Of a DNA stretch of 64,000 bases, positions 13,183-24,774 are shown piece after piece. Source of the DNA: Malaya genurostris (lineage: Eukaryota > Arthropoda > Insecta > Diptera > Culicidae); NCBI RefSeq assembly GCF_030247185.1, contig NC_080570.1:76995132-77059131 (forward strand), read 5' to 3'. The position numbers and the translations under genes were made by a program. Under the pieces are notes generated by a model. The model searched no databases and was not told the DNA's origin. It saw only the letters and a program-made list of their open reading frames with translations. Position 1 is the stretch's first letter. Every line of letters starts with the position of its first letter.

Positions 13183-13570
13183 TTGTTGCTGCATTGGCCA
13201 ACATTTCTGAAAAAGCCTATTTCTCTCAATATCAATAGCACAATTTCACACGTCAAATCAAATCAAACGAAGGCAGATGGAAAACATGAAGTTTGCCGTC
13301 GAAAGATTCGTGAGCCTCTAGCAGTCTGGGCTCAACTGGATGATTTTTTCGATTTGGGCGTATTTTGAAGCACAAGGATGCAAAACAACATAGTTTGAAG
13401 ACACTGAAGTCTGCTATAACGCGCCCATGGCTGCCAATGTCAGAGGACTACATTCGAAAATCTTGTTGTAGCTACCGGCGTCGCCTTGAGGATGTTAATG
13501 ATGTGTTATTAAAGTCAGTTAAGCAATATTTTGAATCAGTTGAAAATTAGATGTGAAATAAACATTATAA
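13183..13570 (+). pseudogene. Possible Tc1/mariner-type transposase 3' remnant
   Basis: Two short plus-strand frames (13183-13368 and 13365-13550) overlap in different phases. The second (HKDAKQHSLKTLKSAI, SEDYIRKSCCSYRRRLEDV) resembles the C-terminal tail of IS630/Tc1/mariner-type transposases, where a helical segment ends in a Cys-Cys-x-x-(Y/V)-RRRL pattern. An AATAAA follows the stop at 13557. No catalytic residues remain. The assignment rests on pattern only. Confidence 0.35.
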
Positions 13571-16237
13571 ACTTGCGCATTTTTTTCTTTTATTCTGTTG
13601 TATCACTCGAGGGATAATTGGGTGATGTACAGAACACAAAGAAGTGCAGTATAGTATTGTATGTAATGAATGAATTCGATCATTAGTTGCATATTCATTG
13701 TCGTAAAGTAAACCTCATGTATACCATTCTATTTAACTTTTTATGACTTGAAAAACTAATCGAAAAAAAAAATAAACAGTTTTATAGTCTGAGCTCATTC
13801 AAATGCTACCATGAAAGAAAATGTATCAAATACGTCATTCAATAGATCAAATCACGTCATCAGCGGATATGTTGATCATATCAGCTCAAAAAACATAATA
13901 AAAACTCTGGTTTCTATTCTAAATCTATACGGGTATTATTGGTGAATACGGATGGGAAAAAACTGCTCACACTTTACTTGTGAAACTATAGTTGAATCAA
14001 CTTGTAACAGTAACCGATGCAAGTTTTTGATTTGACATCCTCTACCAATCAAAAACTACTTGTTTTTACAGAACCACTACGAACAGGTTCTAATCTATTC
14101 TACAGTACAATTTATTTTATCGTTTCATATATCTAATATCTATTATAGTTTGTTATTCGGTAGCAGCCAATAAGCTTCCATTTTGTTTATTTAAATTGGC
14201 AACAAATAAAACATTTCTGAACTAATTACCTTATTTTCGGGTTAAACTAACGCATTAGTTGATACTTTGCATACGAATTCGAACAAGATTTTAATTAACT
14301 TTTTAGAATAAACTATGGGCTTTGGAGATCGTTTTCGTGGAACAATGAATGAGGTGTTGGGTCTGGATATGAACTGAGACTGTCTACTAAGACTACTATT
14401 TGTGTAAATTTGTCGCGTTTTGTTACAATTTTATTATGTATCACTAACTACTTTGTTGTTTATTTTTCCTCAACATGGCCCATCTCCACAAAAACGAAAG
14501 CCATCACTTTTGAGTCCTTGTTCCTAAAAAAATGAAAATTGATTCTTAAAAGCAATTATATCATTATCTACCGCTGTTTAGTGTGTTGTTCGTTTTCTTG
14601 CCATCGTCCAGTACTGGAAAACCAAAACATTCGCCCATTCGCCCGGGCGGTTTCATCTAGTGTTTATGCTTAATATTCCAGAGTCCCTTCTCTATTATGG
14701 TACAAGAAAAGCGTTTACCAGATAAATGCATCGACTCTGTTATATATTTGCTTCTATGAATTTCTTCAGTTATATTGTTACACTTTTTTGTTTGTCTAGT
14801 TGTAGCTAATATTGGTCTTTTTCGTGTTATTCAGATTATTATGATGACTTTTTATTTCTGCAATAGGGTAAAGTCTGTAATGTTATTTGTGTATTCATTT
14901 TGGTTTTCCTGAAGTATACAAAATAGTGTGTTCGGAACAAAAATAATACATTTGCTTCCTTGAATCAGTTTCGCGTGTAAATATTATTTCATAATATGCT
15001 TATTCGTGCCACATCGAAAGGTGGGAAGTTTCGAAATTTTGTTATCGCGATGATTCGGTTTGTTGATTTTTATTACAATAGTTTTACTTTTAAAGTGTAT
15101 AGATAAAGATAGTTTTGATGGGGTGGGATGTTTGTGGTTTTGTGATTAGTCATCGCATTTTACACAGAAATGTGCCAAGCTTTGTTTGCATCCGACTTTG
15201 TTTCATTTTAGTTGAGCTATTGAAATTCAACCTTTTGCTGACTTGAACCATTGCACATTATCCTCCAAAAATACGTAATGCGGCAGACAAAGTATCCAGT
15301 GTTTGTATGGCCTTTGTGTTATACCAACAACCAGGGTAAATGAAGAAATAGGAGTATTTCACAGCCTATTGTGTACCATCGCTTCATCACATCAAGTTGT
15401 GAGCGAAGTGGACAGCTTTTACTTACTGGACTTCATGTACGCTATCGAGAAAATGGTAATTAAGAAAAATCCAATTAAATTGAGAAAAATTCAATTAAAT
15501 GCAGTACTTTGAAGACATTAAATTTTTCTATGAGATTGTTCTATCAACACTACACGTTCCTGAGAATACGTCAACCTGCTGGTTGTGCTAATTTTGTATG
15601 TACAACTTTCTCATTCGTATTGTGACGTTCAACCCAAGACTCTCATTAATTCATATTCATTGCAATCGAAAGCGCCCCCACTGTGAAAAGTTTTGTATAG
15701 GGACGAACTATGCTCGAGCGTCCTAGTTTTTGCAACATAACTGAAGCAGAGATGAGCACTCATGCGAAAGAAAAAAAGAACTGGGAAAGAAAAATTTTAA
15801 AAAGTAGAAAGACACAAAAGCGCAACGATAGAAAAAAAAACTCCAATGATGGTTTGTGGGGTGGTATTGTTTCGAGCAATTAATACACATTCAAATTTTG
15901 CATTTTCTATATTGTTTTGCATCGCGACATGTGTTTGGTTTTTTAGTGAGCTGTCGCTATTTTTTACTGTTACAAATTTGTAGTTAGGGAGAATATATTT
16001 AACAGGTGACCTTTCACTTTAAAGTGTCCGTCGATTTATGAACCAGTTCTATTTATTCATTTATTTTTTTCTATCAGATGTAATAAGACTTTCAACCAGA
16101 AAAATGTTTTTTGAGATCATAGTGTGAACGTAGCATAATTGCTGTAACATAAATGGCACACCAGCTACCTACTGTAGTGACAGGTTCGAATGTGGGAAAT
16201 ACGAAGGTGCCAATTCAAACGATGCATACAACATAAT
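13571..16237. other. Long AT-rich stretch without recognised features
   Basis: No supported gene. The longest frame (15303-15512, 69 aa) has no family signature and there are no obvious repeats. Confidence 0.5.
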
Positions 16238-16620
16238 TGTTAGACAAAGTGTCCTCTGTGAAGAAAACCCGTATGATCTTTCCAAATATGCTGCATATAA
16301 ATGGCACAGATCCTACCGATACTGGAAAAAATCTGGGGTACACAAAATTCCATGTTCTCATTGTGATGAATTATACATTGGACATACAAAGAAAACATTA
16401 GATACCCGTTTCAAGGAACACATAGCGGAAATAGGGAAAGCATCCAAGGATTTGGAACGGGGATTATCACATCATTTCAAATCGTGTTTTTTTTTCAAAA
16501 ACCATGAATTCACTACCATACATAAAAATCTCAAGACAAATTTCCAACCCATGGAAATTAGATACGGCAGAAAGTTTAGAAATTTTCAAACACTTCTTTA
16601 CTAAACAGAGATCAAGCAAA
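16238..16620 (+). pseudogene. Penelope-like element fragment: GIY-YIG endonuclease domain
   Basis: Translation through 16330-16480 gives VHKIPCSHCDELYIGHTKKT followed by LDTRFKEHIAEI. This is the start of the GIY-YIG domain that ends Penelope-like retroelement proteins: a Cys-x-x-Cys pair, then YIG, then a TRFKEH helix. After a frameshift in a T/A-rich tract (about 16490-16505) the next frame continues with PWKLDTAESLEIFKHFF, the usual C-terminal part. The reverse transcriptase is missing, so this is a 3' fragment about 380 bp long. It abuts a SINE copy at about 16612. Confidence 0.7.
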
Positions 16621-16790
16621 GTCTTGACATTGCATTCCTTATATGGAATTTGGCCTTTCTGTTTCAACCAAATTCGCAGCCGATTCTTAGCGTACAGAAT
16701 CATTGCATGGCTAGTACTACTGACACTATCAATCCTTCCAGGTCGGGGCTCGAACACATGACAACTTGCTTGTAAGACCTGATATACTAA
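16612..16790 (-). repeat. tRNA-derived SINE, copy 2
   Basis: Matches the copies at 4484-4672 and 43420-43598: GGAATTTGGCCTTTCTGTTT, CGCAGCCGATTCTTAG, GAATCATTGCATGGCTAGTA and GGTCGGGGCTCGAAC on the plus strand, the last being the complement of a box B. It abuts the Penelope-like fragment. Confidence 0.65.
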
Positions 16791-17479
16791 TGATGATTTC
16801 AAGTACTGCGAGATACATAGTGAATGTGTATAGTGACGTGATATACTTATAGCAGAATTGAATTGTGATAAAAAATTTTATTCTAGAGAATAGCTCCAGC
16901 AACTAACAATCCACGAGCATAACCAAAAAGATATCCTGGTTTTGCAAATTCACTACCCCAGCTAGATAGATACTACTGGTACGGAACAATATAATATTTC
17001 GACGGGATCAATTCCACAGTCCCAGGAATATTGAAGTTTTCTGAAATTATAGGGTAGATTCTCAAGGCATTTCTTAGGCAATCACTACTCTATAATGGAA
17101 TTGTCGGTGCATCATTTATCAACTTGATTCATTCTAAATTTTTTCTAACGCTTGTTGAAATTATGTAACGGGCAATTCAAAAGACAAGAAGAGCTGCTTC
17201 CAACTACAACTCATATTGCAATGTTGTAATGCATTCGGAAATAGTCCCCCAATATTATGTTTCGACATTTTCAAACTTGGATCATGACGAACCGTTTGTT
17301 GACAGATACTCAGTTTAGGTTTCCGTAAAAAAAGGGACAAATGCATTTATTTTTGCTTTTGCACAAGAGCAACAAATGGCATCTGTATTTTTTAATTGAT
17401 TAAGTTTTCATAGAAGTTCTTTCTGGCGAGTTCCACTAAGACGCGCTTTGATCAATTTTAAATAATTATTCGCACATAC
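16791..17479. other. Unassigned AT-rich DNA
   Basis: No motif-bearing ORF or repeat recognised. Confidence 0.4.
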
Positions 17480-17670
17480 TTCTGCCAGCAAAGCGCATGC
17501 AATCGTATAAGATTATAAGACGCTGGTCTAACAAACCAGATTTCATATGGTCGAGTCCTGATTTGGAAGGGATGTTAGTATCCGTAGGATCGTAGCACAG
17601 ACCATGCAGCAGTTCTGTACACCAATCAGTAGGCTGTGAAGTTTGTTTAAACAGAAGGTCAAGTTCCGGA
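17480..17670 (+). repeat. Diverged tRNA-derived SINE copy, opposite orientation
   Basis: AGACGCTGGTCTAACAAACC, then ATGGTCGAGTCCTGATTTGG and GTAGGATCGTAGCAC, parallel the minus-strand reading of the 4484-4672 SINE (GCGCTGGTCTTACAAACC, then box B). It has more mismatches than the other copies. Minus-strand ORFs across it are shadows. Confidence 0.45.
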
Positions 17671-17853
17671 AACTTGACTTTACTTTGTTTACATGGGTCT
17701 CTCGCAAGGCTTCGTAAGCCAATACTTTGCTTTTTATATGATAACGAAATACCAACAGTGTAAGTTTTTTCGGCAACCACAGGATCTTAGTGCGGTGCTC
17801 ATCCGGAGGATCAATAAAATTGTATAAGGTATAATTTCAGAAATGGAATATGA

Positions 17854-18198
17854 ATGCGTTTGCTTCCGTTTCGCTGCAAACACTCATATTATTCTATTAG
17901 AGTAAATTTAGTATCGATACTTGCGGATTTCGTTAGAATGCATTTATTTGTAACATACAACGGGTCTTTAAACATAAGTTCCATGAGTATCTTGAACAAG
18001 ATATGGGAGTATCTGAACAGTTTATTGCATAATTATTATCAAATCACAATAGTTTGGGCCCATGCACATTGCTCTATTCCAGATAATGAGAGAGCGGACA
18101 ATTTTGTAAAGTGTGGTGTTCTTGAACGTGGAATTTATGAAGGATTCATTGGCAAGCATCTTGGGATGAGGATGATCTGGGTCGAAGGTTGTACCTAA
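17854..18198 (+). pseudogene. LINE RNase H-like fragment
   Basis: The 114-aa frame contains QITIVWAHAHCSIPDNERAD, which resembles the C-terminal RNase H motif of LOA/I-type LINEs (W-x-PGH-x-x-x-x-GN-x-x-AD). The LOA-type LINE in this window has the same block as FLWVPGHSGITGNEWADELA. Key positions have drifted (PGH is read as HAH, GN as DN). Upstream RNase H residues and the reverse transcriptase are absent. Confidence 0.45.
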
Positions 18199-18199
18199 T

Positions 18200-18770
18200 T
18201 ATTCCTAAAATATCTTCAGTCAAAGAAGGCGAGGGATTAATTCAAGCGGATTCGTCACGTAACCAAGAAGGTCAATTGTTCCGTCAGATTCGTTCAGACA
18301 ACAGGTCGCACTTCATGTTTTCAAGGTTCGGAATGCGCCTAACCAAATCGATAAACAGAATACTATGGCCAAATTCCACACCCGGATACTGTACCGGGAG
18401 TGGTTGATGCAGCCAAAATGCATCCTGGTGGACGACAGGACATAAATTAAAGCGGAAGTCAAGCATCGCAGTTTTCCTCAGTGTTCCGGAGAAGTTCCGG
18501 AAAAAGAATGCCGATAAATTCTCAAAAAAAATACTTGGTGTTGCAGACGACTTGGCGTACATAACGACCGTTAGTTGAGGGAACTTTCACAAAATCAAAA
18601 TGTTTTTTGTGTGCCTAAAATTATCCTTAAAACCTCTAGAATGAGAAATAAAAGGTTTGTGATCAAAACAAATCTTGAAGTGGTTGCTTGCGACCGTTTG
18701 CGAAGGCGCCTTACGCCGCGTTTCATGCATCTTGAGACAATTTTGAACGCGTATACAACGTAGGGGTTTC
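18200..18770 (+). pseudogene. Tc1/mariner-superfamily transposase remnant
   Basis: One reading frame around 18310-18560 gives KVRNAPNQIDKQNTMAKFHT, then LYREWLMQPKCILVDDRT and, after a stop, IKAEVK. This matches the first-Asp region of DD-type transposases (compare MDDETYVKLD in the DD37E element here). Stops at the TYV position and afterwards break the frame. Downstream, EVPEKECR*ILKKNTW resembles the segment before the second Asp. It is an old, non-functional copy. Confidence 0.5.
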
Positions 18771-19249
18771 TTGATATGTTGTAAATTTTTTTATAAACAA
18801 TACAATTTGAAACTTCCTTGTAAAAAAATAAACTTTTTACTTATAAGCTTATAATATTTCGAAAAATTAGTATTCTCGAAATCCCTTACGTGGAATACTA
18901 GTTTATTATATATACTTGAAAAAACTTTGGTTGTTGTTCCTGCTTTAAACTTGAAGATATAGTCGGTTCACCCGTTTTGGATCTCCCGGGAAACTAGCTG
19001 CACTAACTTTGTCATGCAGGGGCTACTTTTTAACGAAATTATGTAACAATATTTTTTTGTACGTTGAAGTACATTTTATTAAACACTGAAAAATCGAAGC
19101 TATCGATTTCACTATATTCCCGGAAAACGTTTCTAAAGTTGACCTATTTTTTGACGCGTATGTTGGCCTTACCTCTTAATGGCTTTGAACGAACCAGCTT
19201 TACCTGTACCGATTTATTAGGGATAGATAAATTGGTTTTCACAAACTTA
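18771..19249. other. Unassigned AT-rich DNA
   Basis: Nothing recognised up to the Tc1-type terminal repeat at 19250. Confidence 0.4.
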
Positions 19250-19373
19250 CAGTCTGTTACATAAGAGCGTGGTCACGATTACTCGCGATCGGTAAAGTGG
19301 AATGGTGTGAATTTTCTTTATCACAGAGGGTAGTAGTGTCCTTCATGCAATGCGAGAATAAATCAGCTGACTA

Positions 19374-19605
19374 TTGTTTACAATTCGATCTCAGCATTTA
19401 TCCAAAATGAGTACCGCGTACACTTCGCACTTGGAAGCATTTTTTTTGTGCTCACATCCGAAAGGTCTGATTGAGAACGTTTGGGCTCAAATGAAGATGA
19501 AGCTTGGGATAAACCAACCACACAATTTGAAGCAGCTTGTTCGCCGAATTCTCAAAATTTGGAGGTCGTTTTCAGAAGAATACGCACAAAATCTTGCTCA
19601 CAGCA
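19374..19605 (+). pseudogene. Tc1-type transposase C-terminal fragment
   Basis: The frame contains GLIENVWAQMKMKLGINQPH, then WRSFSEEYAQNLAHS. The ENxW motif holds the third catalytic Glu of DD34E Tc1 transposases, and the FSEEY-x-x-NL-x-HS tail is typical. The usual Met-Pro-Arg-Arg ending is replaced at about 19605 by the TIR of the inserted DD37E element, which adds KDCPRKYGR to the frame. Most of the N-terminus is deleted. Confidence 0.65.
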
Positions 19606-21188
19606 AAGACTGTCCCAGAAAGTATGGACGCACTTTGATTTCGCAGTAAATAATTTACAAGTGTTAGATATTCAAATTTTATTCGATATACTGATAATAT
19701 TAGACTACAACAACAGAATATTATTCTCAACATTTGCTACTTAGCCATTGTAGACTAGCTGGCGTTCCTCATTAAATTCCGTACAGACTTCTTGGCGACA
19801 AGTTCTGACACTTTTTTCCAATCTTTTTCGAACTGTTGAATGGTTTCAGCTGCCGAGACATGTTTCCTAAGATGTGCCTTCGTTAATGCCCAAAATTCCT
19901 CAATTGGTCGAAGTTGTGGGCACTTTTGTGGATTCATGTCTTTTGGGACGAAAGTGACATTTTTGGTAGTACACTGAAGTCTTTTTTTATGCGAATTTAC
20001 GTACCGCATAAAAAAAAACCGCATAAAAAAAAACCGCATAACTCTGAAAATTCGCATAAAAAAAAACCGCATAACTCTGAAAATTCGCATAAAAAAAACC
20101 GCATAACTCTGAAACTTCGCATAAAAAAAGACCGCAGAAGGGCAAACCGCATAACTCTGAAAATTCGCATAAAAAAAAAACCGCGTAACTCTGAAACTTC
20201 GCATAAAAAAAAACCGCGTAACTCTGAAAATTCGCATAAAAAAAGTCGCGTAAAAAAAACCGCATAAAAAAAGACCGCATAAAAAAAGACCTCAGTGTAT
20301 ACCATTCTACCGTTGATTTCGAGTAGTGGCAAGAAGCAAGATATGGCCAGAAGACAAAAGGATCCTTGTGGCTTCGAATCATGGGTAGAAGTCGTTTTTG
20401 TAAACATTCCTTGATGTATATTTCGCTGTCCATTGAAGCAGTGGTGATGAAGGGTTTCGAAATCTTACCGCAGCTACAAATTTTCCACTTCAATCGATGT
20501 CTCGGACTAGTTTAACACTAGCCCTTCTCGCACCGTATAATATTGTGGTCCCGGCAAGGATTTGTAATCGAGTTTCACGTAGGTTTCGTCGTCCATGATT
20601 GTGCAGTTCAAATTTCCAGCAAGAATTGTATTGTACAGCTTTCGAACCCTCGGCCTGATCGATGCTTCTTGTTTCGGACTACGTTTTGGTTGTTCCTGCT
20701 TCTTATAGGTTCGAAGATTCAAACGTTCTTTAGCACGAAGAACATTTGACTTCGAAGTGCCCACTTTTTTGGCCACATCCCGAACTGAAACCTCCTTCTT
20801 TTGCTCGAACGCCTTCAGTATACGTTTATCTAACTGAGGGTTAGCAGCACCTTTTTTTCGACCCGTTTTCGGTTTATCCTCAAAGGCGTTATCCTCACCG
20901 AACTTCCTGATTGCATTTCGCACGGCTTTTTCACTTACTCATTCCATTTTTGCTATCTTTCTCAGTGACAGTCCGCGTTCTGTGCACCATTTGTACACAA
21001 TTTTTCGATGTTGTTCTGCTGAAAGTCCACGCATTTCGAAACTAACTAATGAAAACGAATAAACAACTGCACAAGTGGTTAGAGAAGAGTGTAAACAACA
21101 GGACGCAGCCATAAAAATTGACAGATTCTGAACTATTGCGAAATGACGGAGGTTTTTGGTTGCGTCCATACTTTCTGGGACAGTCTTT
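19605..21188 (-). mobile_element. DD37E Tc1/mariner-superfamily element (inactive)
   Basis: Both ends carry the inverted repeat AAAGACTGTCCCAGAAAGTA followed by TGGACGCA. The minus-strand transposase runs from MRGLSAEQHRKIVYKW (about 21036) through a helix-turn-helix (VSVRDVAKKVGTSKSNVLRA) and first-Asp motif MDDETYVKLDYKS to RPIEEFWALTKAHLRK near 19860, stop near 19755. Removing the MITE at 19972-20297 leaves 37 residues between the second catalytic position and the Glu, which defines DD37E, a type known from mosquitoes. Lesions: a TGA at about 20940, a stop and frameshift near 20500, the second Asp changed to Tyr (FWPYLASCHYS), and the MITE insertion. Confidence 0.8.
19972..20297. repeat. 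MITE with an internal CGCATAA tandem array
   Basis: The ends CACTGAAGTCTTTTTTTATG (left) and its complement with one change (right) form a TIR flanked by TA on each side (19970-19971 and 20298-20299). The interior is a tandem array of units of about 33 bp: CGCATAACTCTGAAAATTCG plus CATAAAAAAAAAC. Removing the element and one TA restores the DD37E frame as VEWYTTKNVTFVPKD. The long ORFs across the array on both strands are artefacts. A diverged relative of the unit lies near 32870-32940. Confidence 0.85.
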
Positions 21189-23645
21189 ATACCTCGAAGG
21201 TGTCAAGCCATTAAGCCTGCCCGCTGCGAGTACGGCGCTGATCGATGGCATGGATTTTTTGAATCTTCACCAGTCGAACCAAAATAAAAATCATCTCGGA
21301 CGGGTACTCGATCTAGTGTTTTGTTCCTGTGACCGCTCATTGTTTGTTGACGAGTGTGTAGCTTCGCTCCTACCCGTTGACCCGCACCATCCACCTTTAG
21401 TAATTTCGTTGCCCATTGAAGACAATAATTCACGACATGCAGCAAGTTCGGGAGACACACATTTACGGTTAAATTATAGAAAAATTGACTTCTCAGCTCT
21501 GATGGAATATTTGCAGAATTATAGTTGGACAACTCTGCGCGAAACGGATAATGTTGATGAGATGGCATCGTCGTTTTGTAGTACTATCTCCCGTTGGCTC
21601 AGTACAAATTTACCATTTGTTAAACGACCTATTTCTCCCCCGTGGGCCACATCACGTTTACATGATTTAAAGCGAAAGCGCAATGCTTGGCAGCGCAGAC
21701 ACCGTCGTTGGCGGAGCTTAGAAACAAAACAAAATTTCAAAAAATCGAGTGATGAGTACCGCAAAATCAATGCCGGTTTATATAGAGCTTACGTCATGCG
21801 AGTTCAAACGGATCTACGTAGGAACCCCAGGAATTTTTGGAACTTTGTGAATTCGAAGCGAAAATGTTCAATCATTCCTCAGAACGTTTGTTTTGACGGT
21901 GTGACGTCTGCATCAACATCAGACTCATGTGAGTTGTTTGCTAAATTCTTCGCTTCCGTGTTTACTGAGAAAGTGGCCTCCAACATCGAAGCTGAAGTCG
22001 CCGCATCATATGTTCCTGAAAACTTGGTGGATTTGCGTACATTTATAATCACTCCCGAAATGATCAGTGCTGCAGCAAAGAAACTGAAAAGTTCGTACTC
22101 GGCTGGACCTGATGGAATTCCTTCTGTCGTTTATACTCGCTGTGCAACTGCTCTGCTCGAACCATTATGTTACGTGTTCAACAAATCGTTCGAGCATGGT
22201 ATATTTCCAACGATATGGAAGCATTCGTTCATGTTTCCAGTCTACAAAAACGGTGATCGAAAGGATGTGAGAAATTATCGTGGTATTACGAGCCTATCTG
22301 CTGCCTCCAAGCTATTCGAAATAGTTGTCAGCTCTGTTGTTCTTTCTCGTACAAAAAGTTATATATCAACCGATCAGCATGGATTTATGCCAGGACGATC
22401 CGTTAGTACAAATTTGCTCGATTTTACCTCGACCTGCTTTTCGCGTATGGAGGAAAGGGTACAAATTGATGCAGTATACACCGATCTAAAAGCGGCTTTT
22501 GATCGTATAGACCACCGAATTCTATTATGTAAACTGATGCGACTTGGTGCATCATACAAGTTCGTTGAATGGTTGAGTTCCTATTTGTGTGGTAGAGTCC
22601 TACGCGTACAATTGGGAACCTCAGTTTCATCCCCGTTTACGAATAAATCAGGAGTTCCGCAGGGCAGTAATATGGGTCCCCTTTTGTTTGCACTATTTTT
22701 CAACGATGCCGCTTTGCTGCTTGGTTATGGATGCAAGCTGATCTACGCTGACGATTTGAAGCTGTACTTAGTAATTCGTAATTATGAGGACTGCGTCCAT
22801 CTTCAAGAACTGCTAGATGAATTTGTCGCATGGTGTCGACGAAACCATCTTGTGATCAGCATTGCCAAATGTCAAGTAATTACATTTCACCGAATACTTC
22901 GTCCATTAATCTTCGACTACAAAATTGATGGACAAACACTTACAAGAGTTGACCGTGTTAATGACCTTGGTGTTGTATTGGATGCAAAACTCACATTTAA
23001 TCAGCATCGCTCTGCTTTAATATCTAAGGCAACGAAACAACTCGGATTCGTAGCTAAAATCAGCAGAGATTTTAAGGATCCACATTGTTTGAAGGCGTTA
23101 TACTGTTCCTTAGTGCGACCATTGCTGGAAAATGCCAGTTTGGTATGGAGTCCATATCAACTCGTTTGGAACTTGCGGATTGAGCGTGTTCAGAAAAGAT
23201 TTATTCGGCTTGCGCTAAGAGACCTTCCCTGGCGAAATCCCTTGGATCTGCCACCGTACCCTGATCGATGTCGCCTGTTAGGTCTTGACACACTGGAACG
23301 ACGAAGGAAGATTCAACAAGCTGCGTTTGTGGCGAAGATTATCAACGGCGAAATCGACTCTCCAAAAATCCTGTCTCTCATCGACTTCCGGGTTTCACAA
23401 CGAACTCTACGATCAACAGGTTTGCTACAACGAAGATTCCATCGGACATCGTTTGGAGCCAACGAACCTATTGCAGCGTGTGTTCGAACTTTCTCCCTAG
23501 TTGAAAATTTATTCGATTTTGGTGAATCATCGCATAAGTTTGTTCAGAAAGTGTCGCAATCCTCGATTTTATAACTTAACTTTATATTCATTAAGACTTT
23601 TATTGTCAGATGGAACAAGCAAACAAATAAACAAATAAACAAATA
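21189..23645 (+). mobile_element. 5'-truncated non-LTR retrotransposon with reverse transcriptase
   Basis: An 818-aa open frame (21118-23574) covers it, but the first 25 or so residues come from the DD37E end. The LINE part opens in the C-terminal portion of an AP-type endonuclease (GRVLDLVFCSCD). The reverse transcriptase follows with AGPDGIPSVVY near residue 330, GFMPGRS, DLKAAFDRIDH, SGVPQGSNMGPLLFALF and the YADDLKLY catalytic motif near residue 543. A thumb-like region contains LYCSLVRPLLENASLVWSP. There is no RNase H domain. The 3' end has a (CAAATAAA)n-type tail. It is of the Jockey/CR1 type, exact clade not set. The frame has no stops, so it is fairly young. Confidence 0.8.
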
Positions 23646-23687
23646 ACGCTGAAGGGGAGTGACCACGTTCTTATGTAACAGACTGTA

Positions 23688-24593
23688 GATTTAAGTGTAC
23701 GGTTCTATGGCCCAGGTTGCAAAGAAGTTTTAGAAGGATCCGACATCCAGTTCCGAAATTATAGGATGAAGTTCGGAATATTTCAAGGCTGCATTGAAAA
23801 GGTCCAGGCAAAATACGAATAAAACCCTTTAAAACCAATCCAATATGTTGCACATGTAAATTTATGGACATAAAAGTTTACTCGGTTAGTCCGATACCGG
23901 AAATGGTAGTCAAAAGTTCTGAAATGAATCACGCTTATATTTCTCGTAAACCTTCATCACACCACTTGGTGGGTTGAAACAAATTAACAGTTTCTAATTG
24001 TTCGAGTGGAATAGGAAACAACGTTGATATTTCATTCAAGAATAGTTAGATACTACAAACACAAGTTTGTGATGACTATCATGAATTGATATGAGATTAA
24101 TTAGAAGGAAAATTTGATCATTAAATGGGTGCTTCGGTGAAGAAAAACTAGTGTATATTGCGTAATCAAATAAACGTTCATGCAATTTTTATTTCATGGC
24201 AAAACGTTTATTTTACTAGGTTCATCCTTATAATCAATTTGAAAGGGACATCATGATACTGAGTTGAACGGTAAGGTAAACAATGAGGCTCAACTTGTGA
24301 ATCTGGTAGAATGACTGGAAGCAAAAGCTCGACCACCCAAAATGACTATTTCTTCGCTTCAATACAATGCACGCACAAGATAATCTCTAATCGATAGTCT
24401 ATCCAGGCCGTGTTGATAGAACCAACCTCGTTGAAATGGAAATGGGCATCTCGCATAGCATGCTTGAAAATTGTATGCAGGAAAAACGATATAACGAGCG
24501 AAGGAAAAAAAATGCTCGCTATGCCCGATTTGTAAGATTGGAATAGTATCGGGAGAGCTTTCAACTTGCAAGAATTTTTACTTTATATCAGAT
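23688..24593. other. Unassigned, probable 3' flank of the host gene
   Basis: A relic of the CACTAGGTGG-type MITE end lies near 23950-23980. The minus-strand frames at 24346-24571 have no motif. They would be 3' UTR or an extra exon of the gene whose last supported coding segment ends near 24594. Confidence 0.4.
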
Positions 24594-24710
24594 ATCTACC
24601 TCATGGCAAACTTCCATGTAGTCGGGGTCGTGCATAATATCCTTGATCATATCCTTCAACATCGTGTATCGGGGAAAGATTGGGTAGATTTTGGAATTTC
24701 CATACTCTGA
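24594..24710 (-). CDS. Unidentified coiled-coil-type protein, last supported exon
   Basis: It starts after a good acceptor (TCCCACTGACAG, minus strand) in phase 0. It reads SEYGNSKIYPIFPRYTMLKD, then MIKDIMHDPDYMEVCHE, and reaches VDI and a TGA. CATGAG|GTAGAT could instead be a splice donor, so the end is uncertain. No AATAAA is obvious just downstream. The FPRYTMLKDMIKDI string repeats a motif encoded by the exon pair 36326-36145 and 25175-24977 (NRYPMLKLMIK|DV). Confidence 0.65.
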
Positions 24711-24774
24711 CTGTCAGTGGGATAAAAGGTTTTAGAATCTTTTGTTGAAATCTGCAGTCACGAATTCAATTTAC

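Larger units (their letters stand above)
19250..23685. mobile_element. Tc1-type element shell enclosing nested TEs
   Basis: The left end starts CAGTCTGTTACATAAGAGCG (19250) and the right end is its reverse complement (23659-23685), with one main difference over about 27 bp. Both ends are flanked by TA (19248-19249 and 23686-23687), the Tc1/mariner target. Of its own coding sequence only a plus-strand C-terminal piece remains (19374 to about 19605). The rest of the interval is taken by a DD37E element and a LINE. Confidence 0.75.

Noticed and set aside
16467..16802. 111-aa minus-strand ORF across 16467-16802
   Set aside because: It spans a Penelope-like fragment and a SINE in antisense and has no motif of its own.
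19755..20493. Long minus- and plus-strand ORFs (up to 168 aa) with RIFRVMRFFF or SENSHKKKPHN repeats
   Set aside because: They read through the 33-bp tandem array of a MITE. The repeat, not a protein, keeps the frames open.
21118..21191. First 25 codons of the 818-aa reverse transcriptase ORF as its genuine N-terminus
   Set aside because: They are encoded by the end and TIR of the DD37E element. The LINE homology starts after it.
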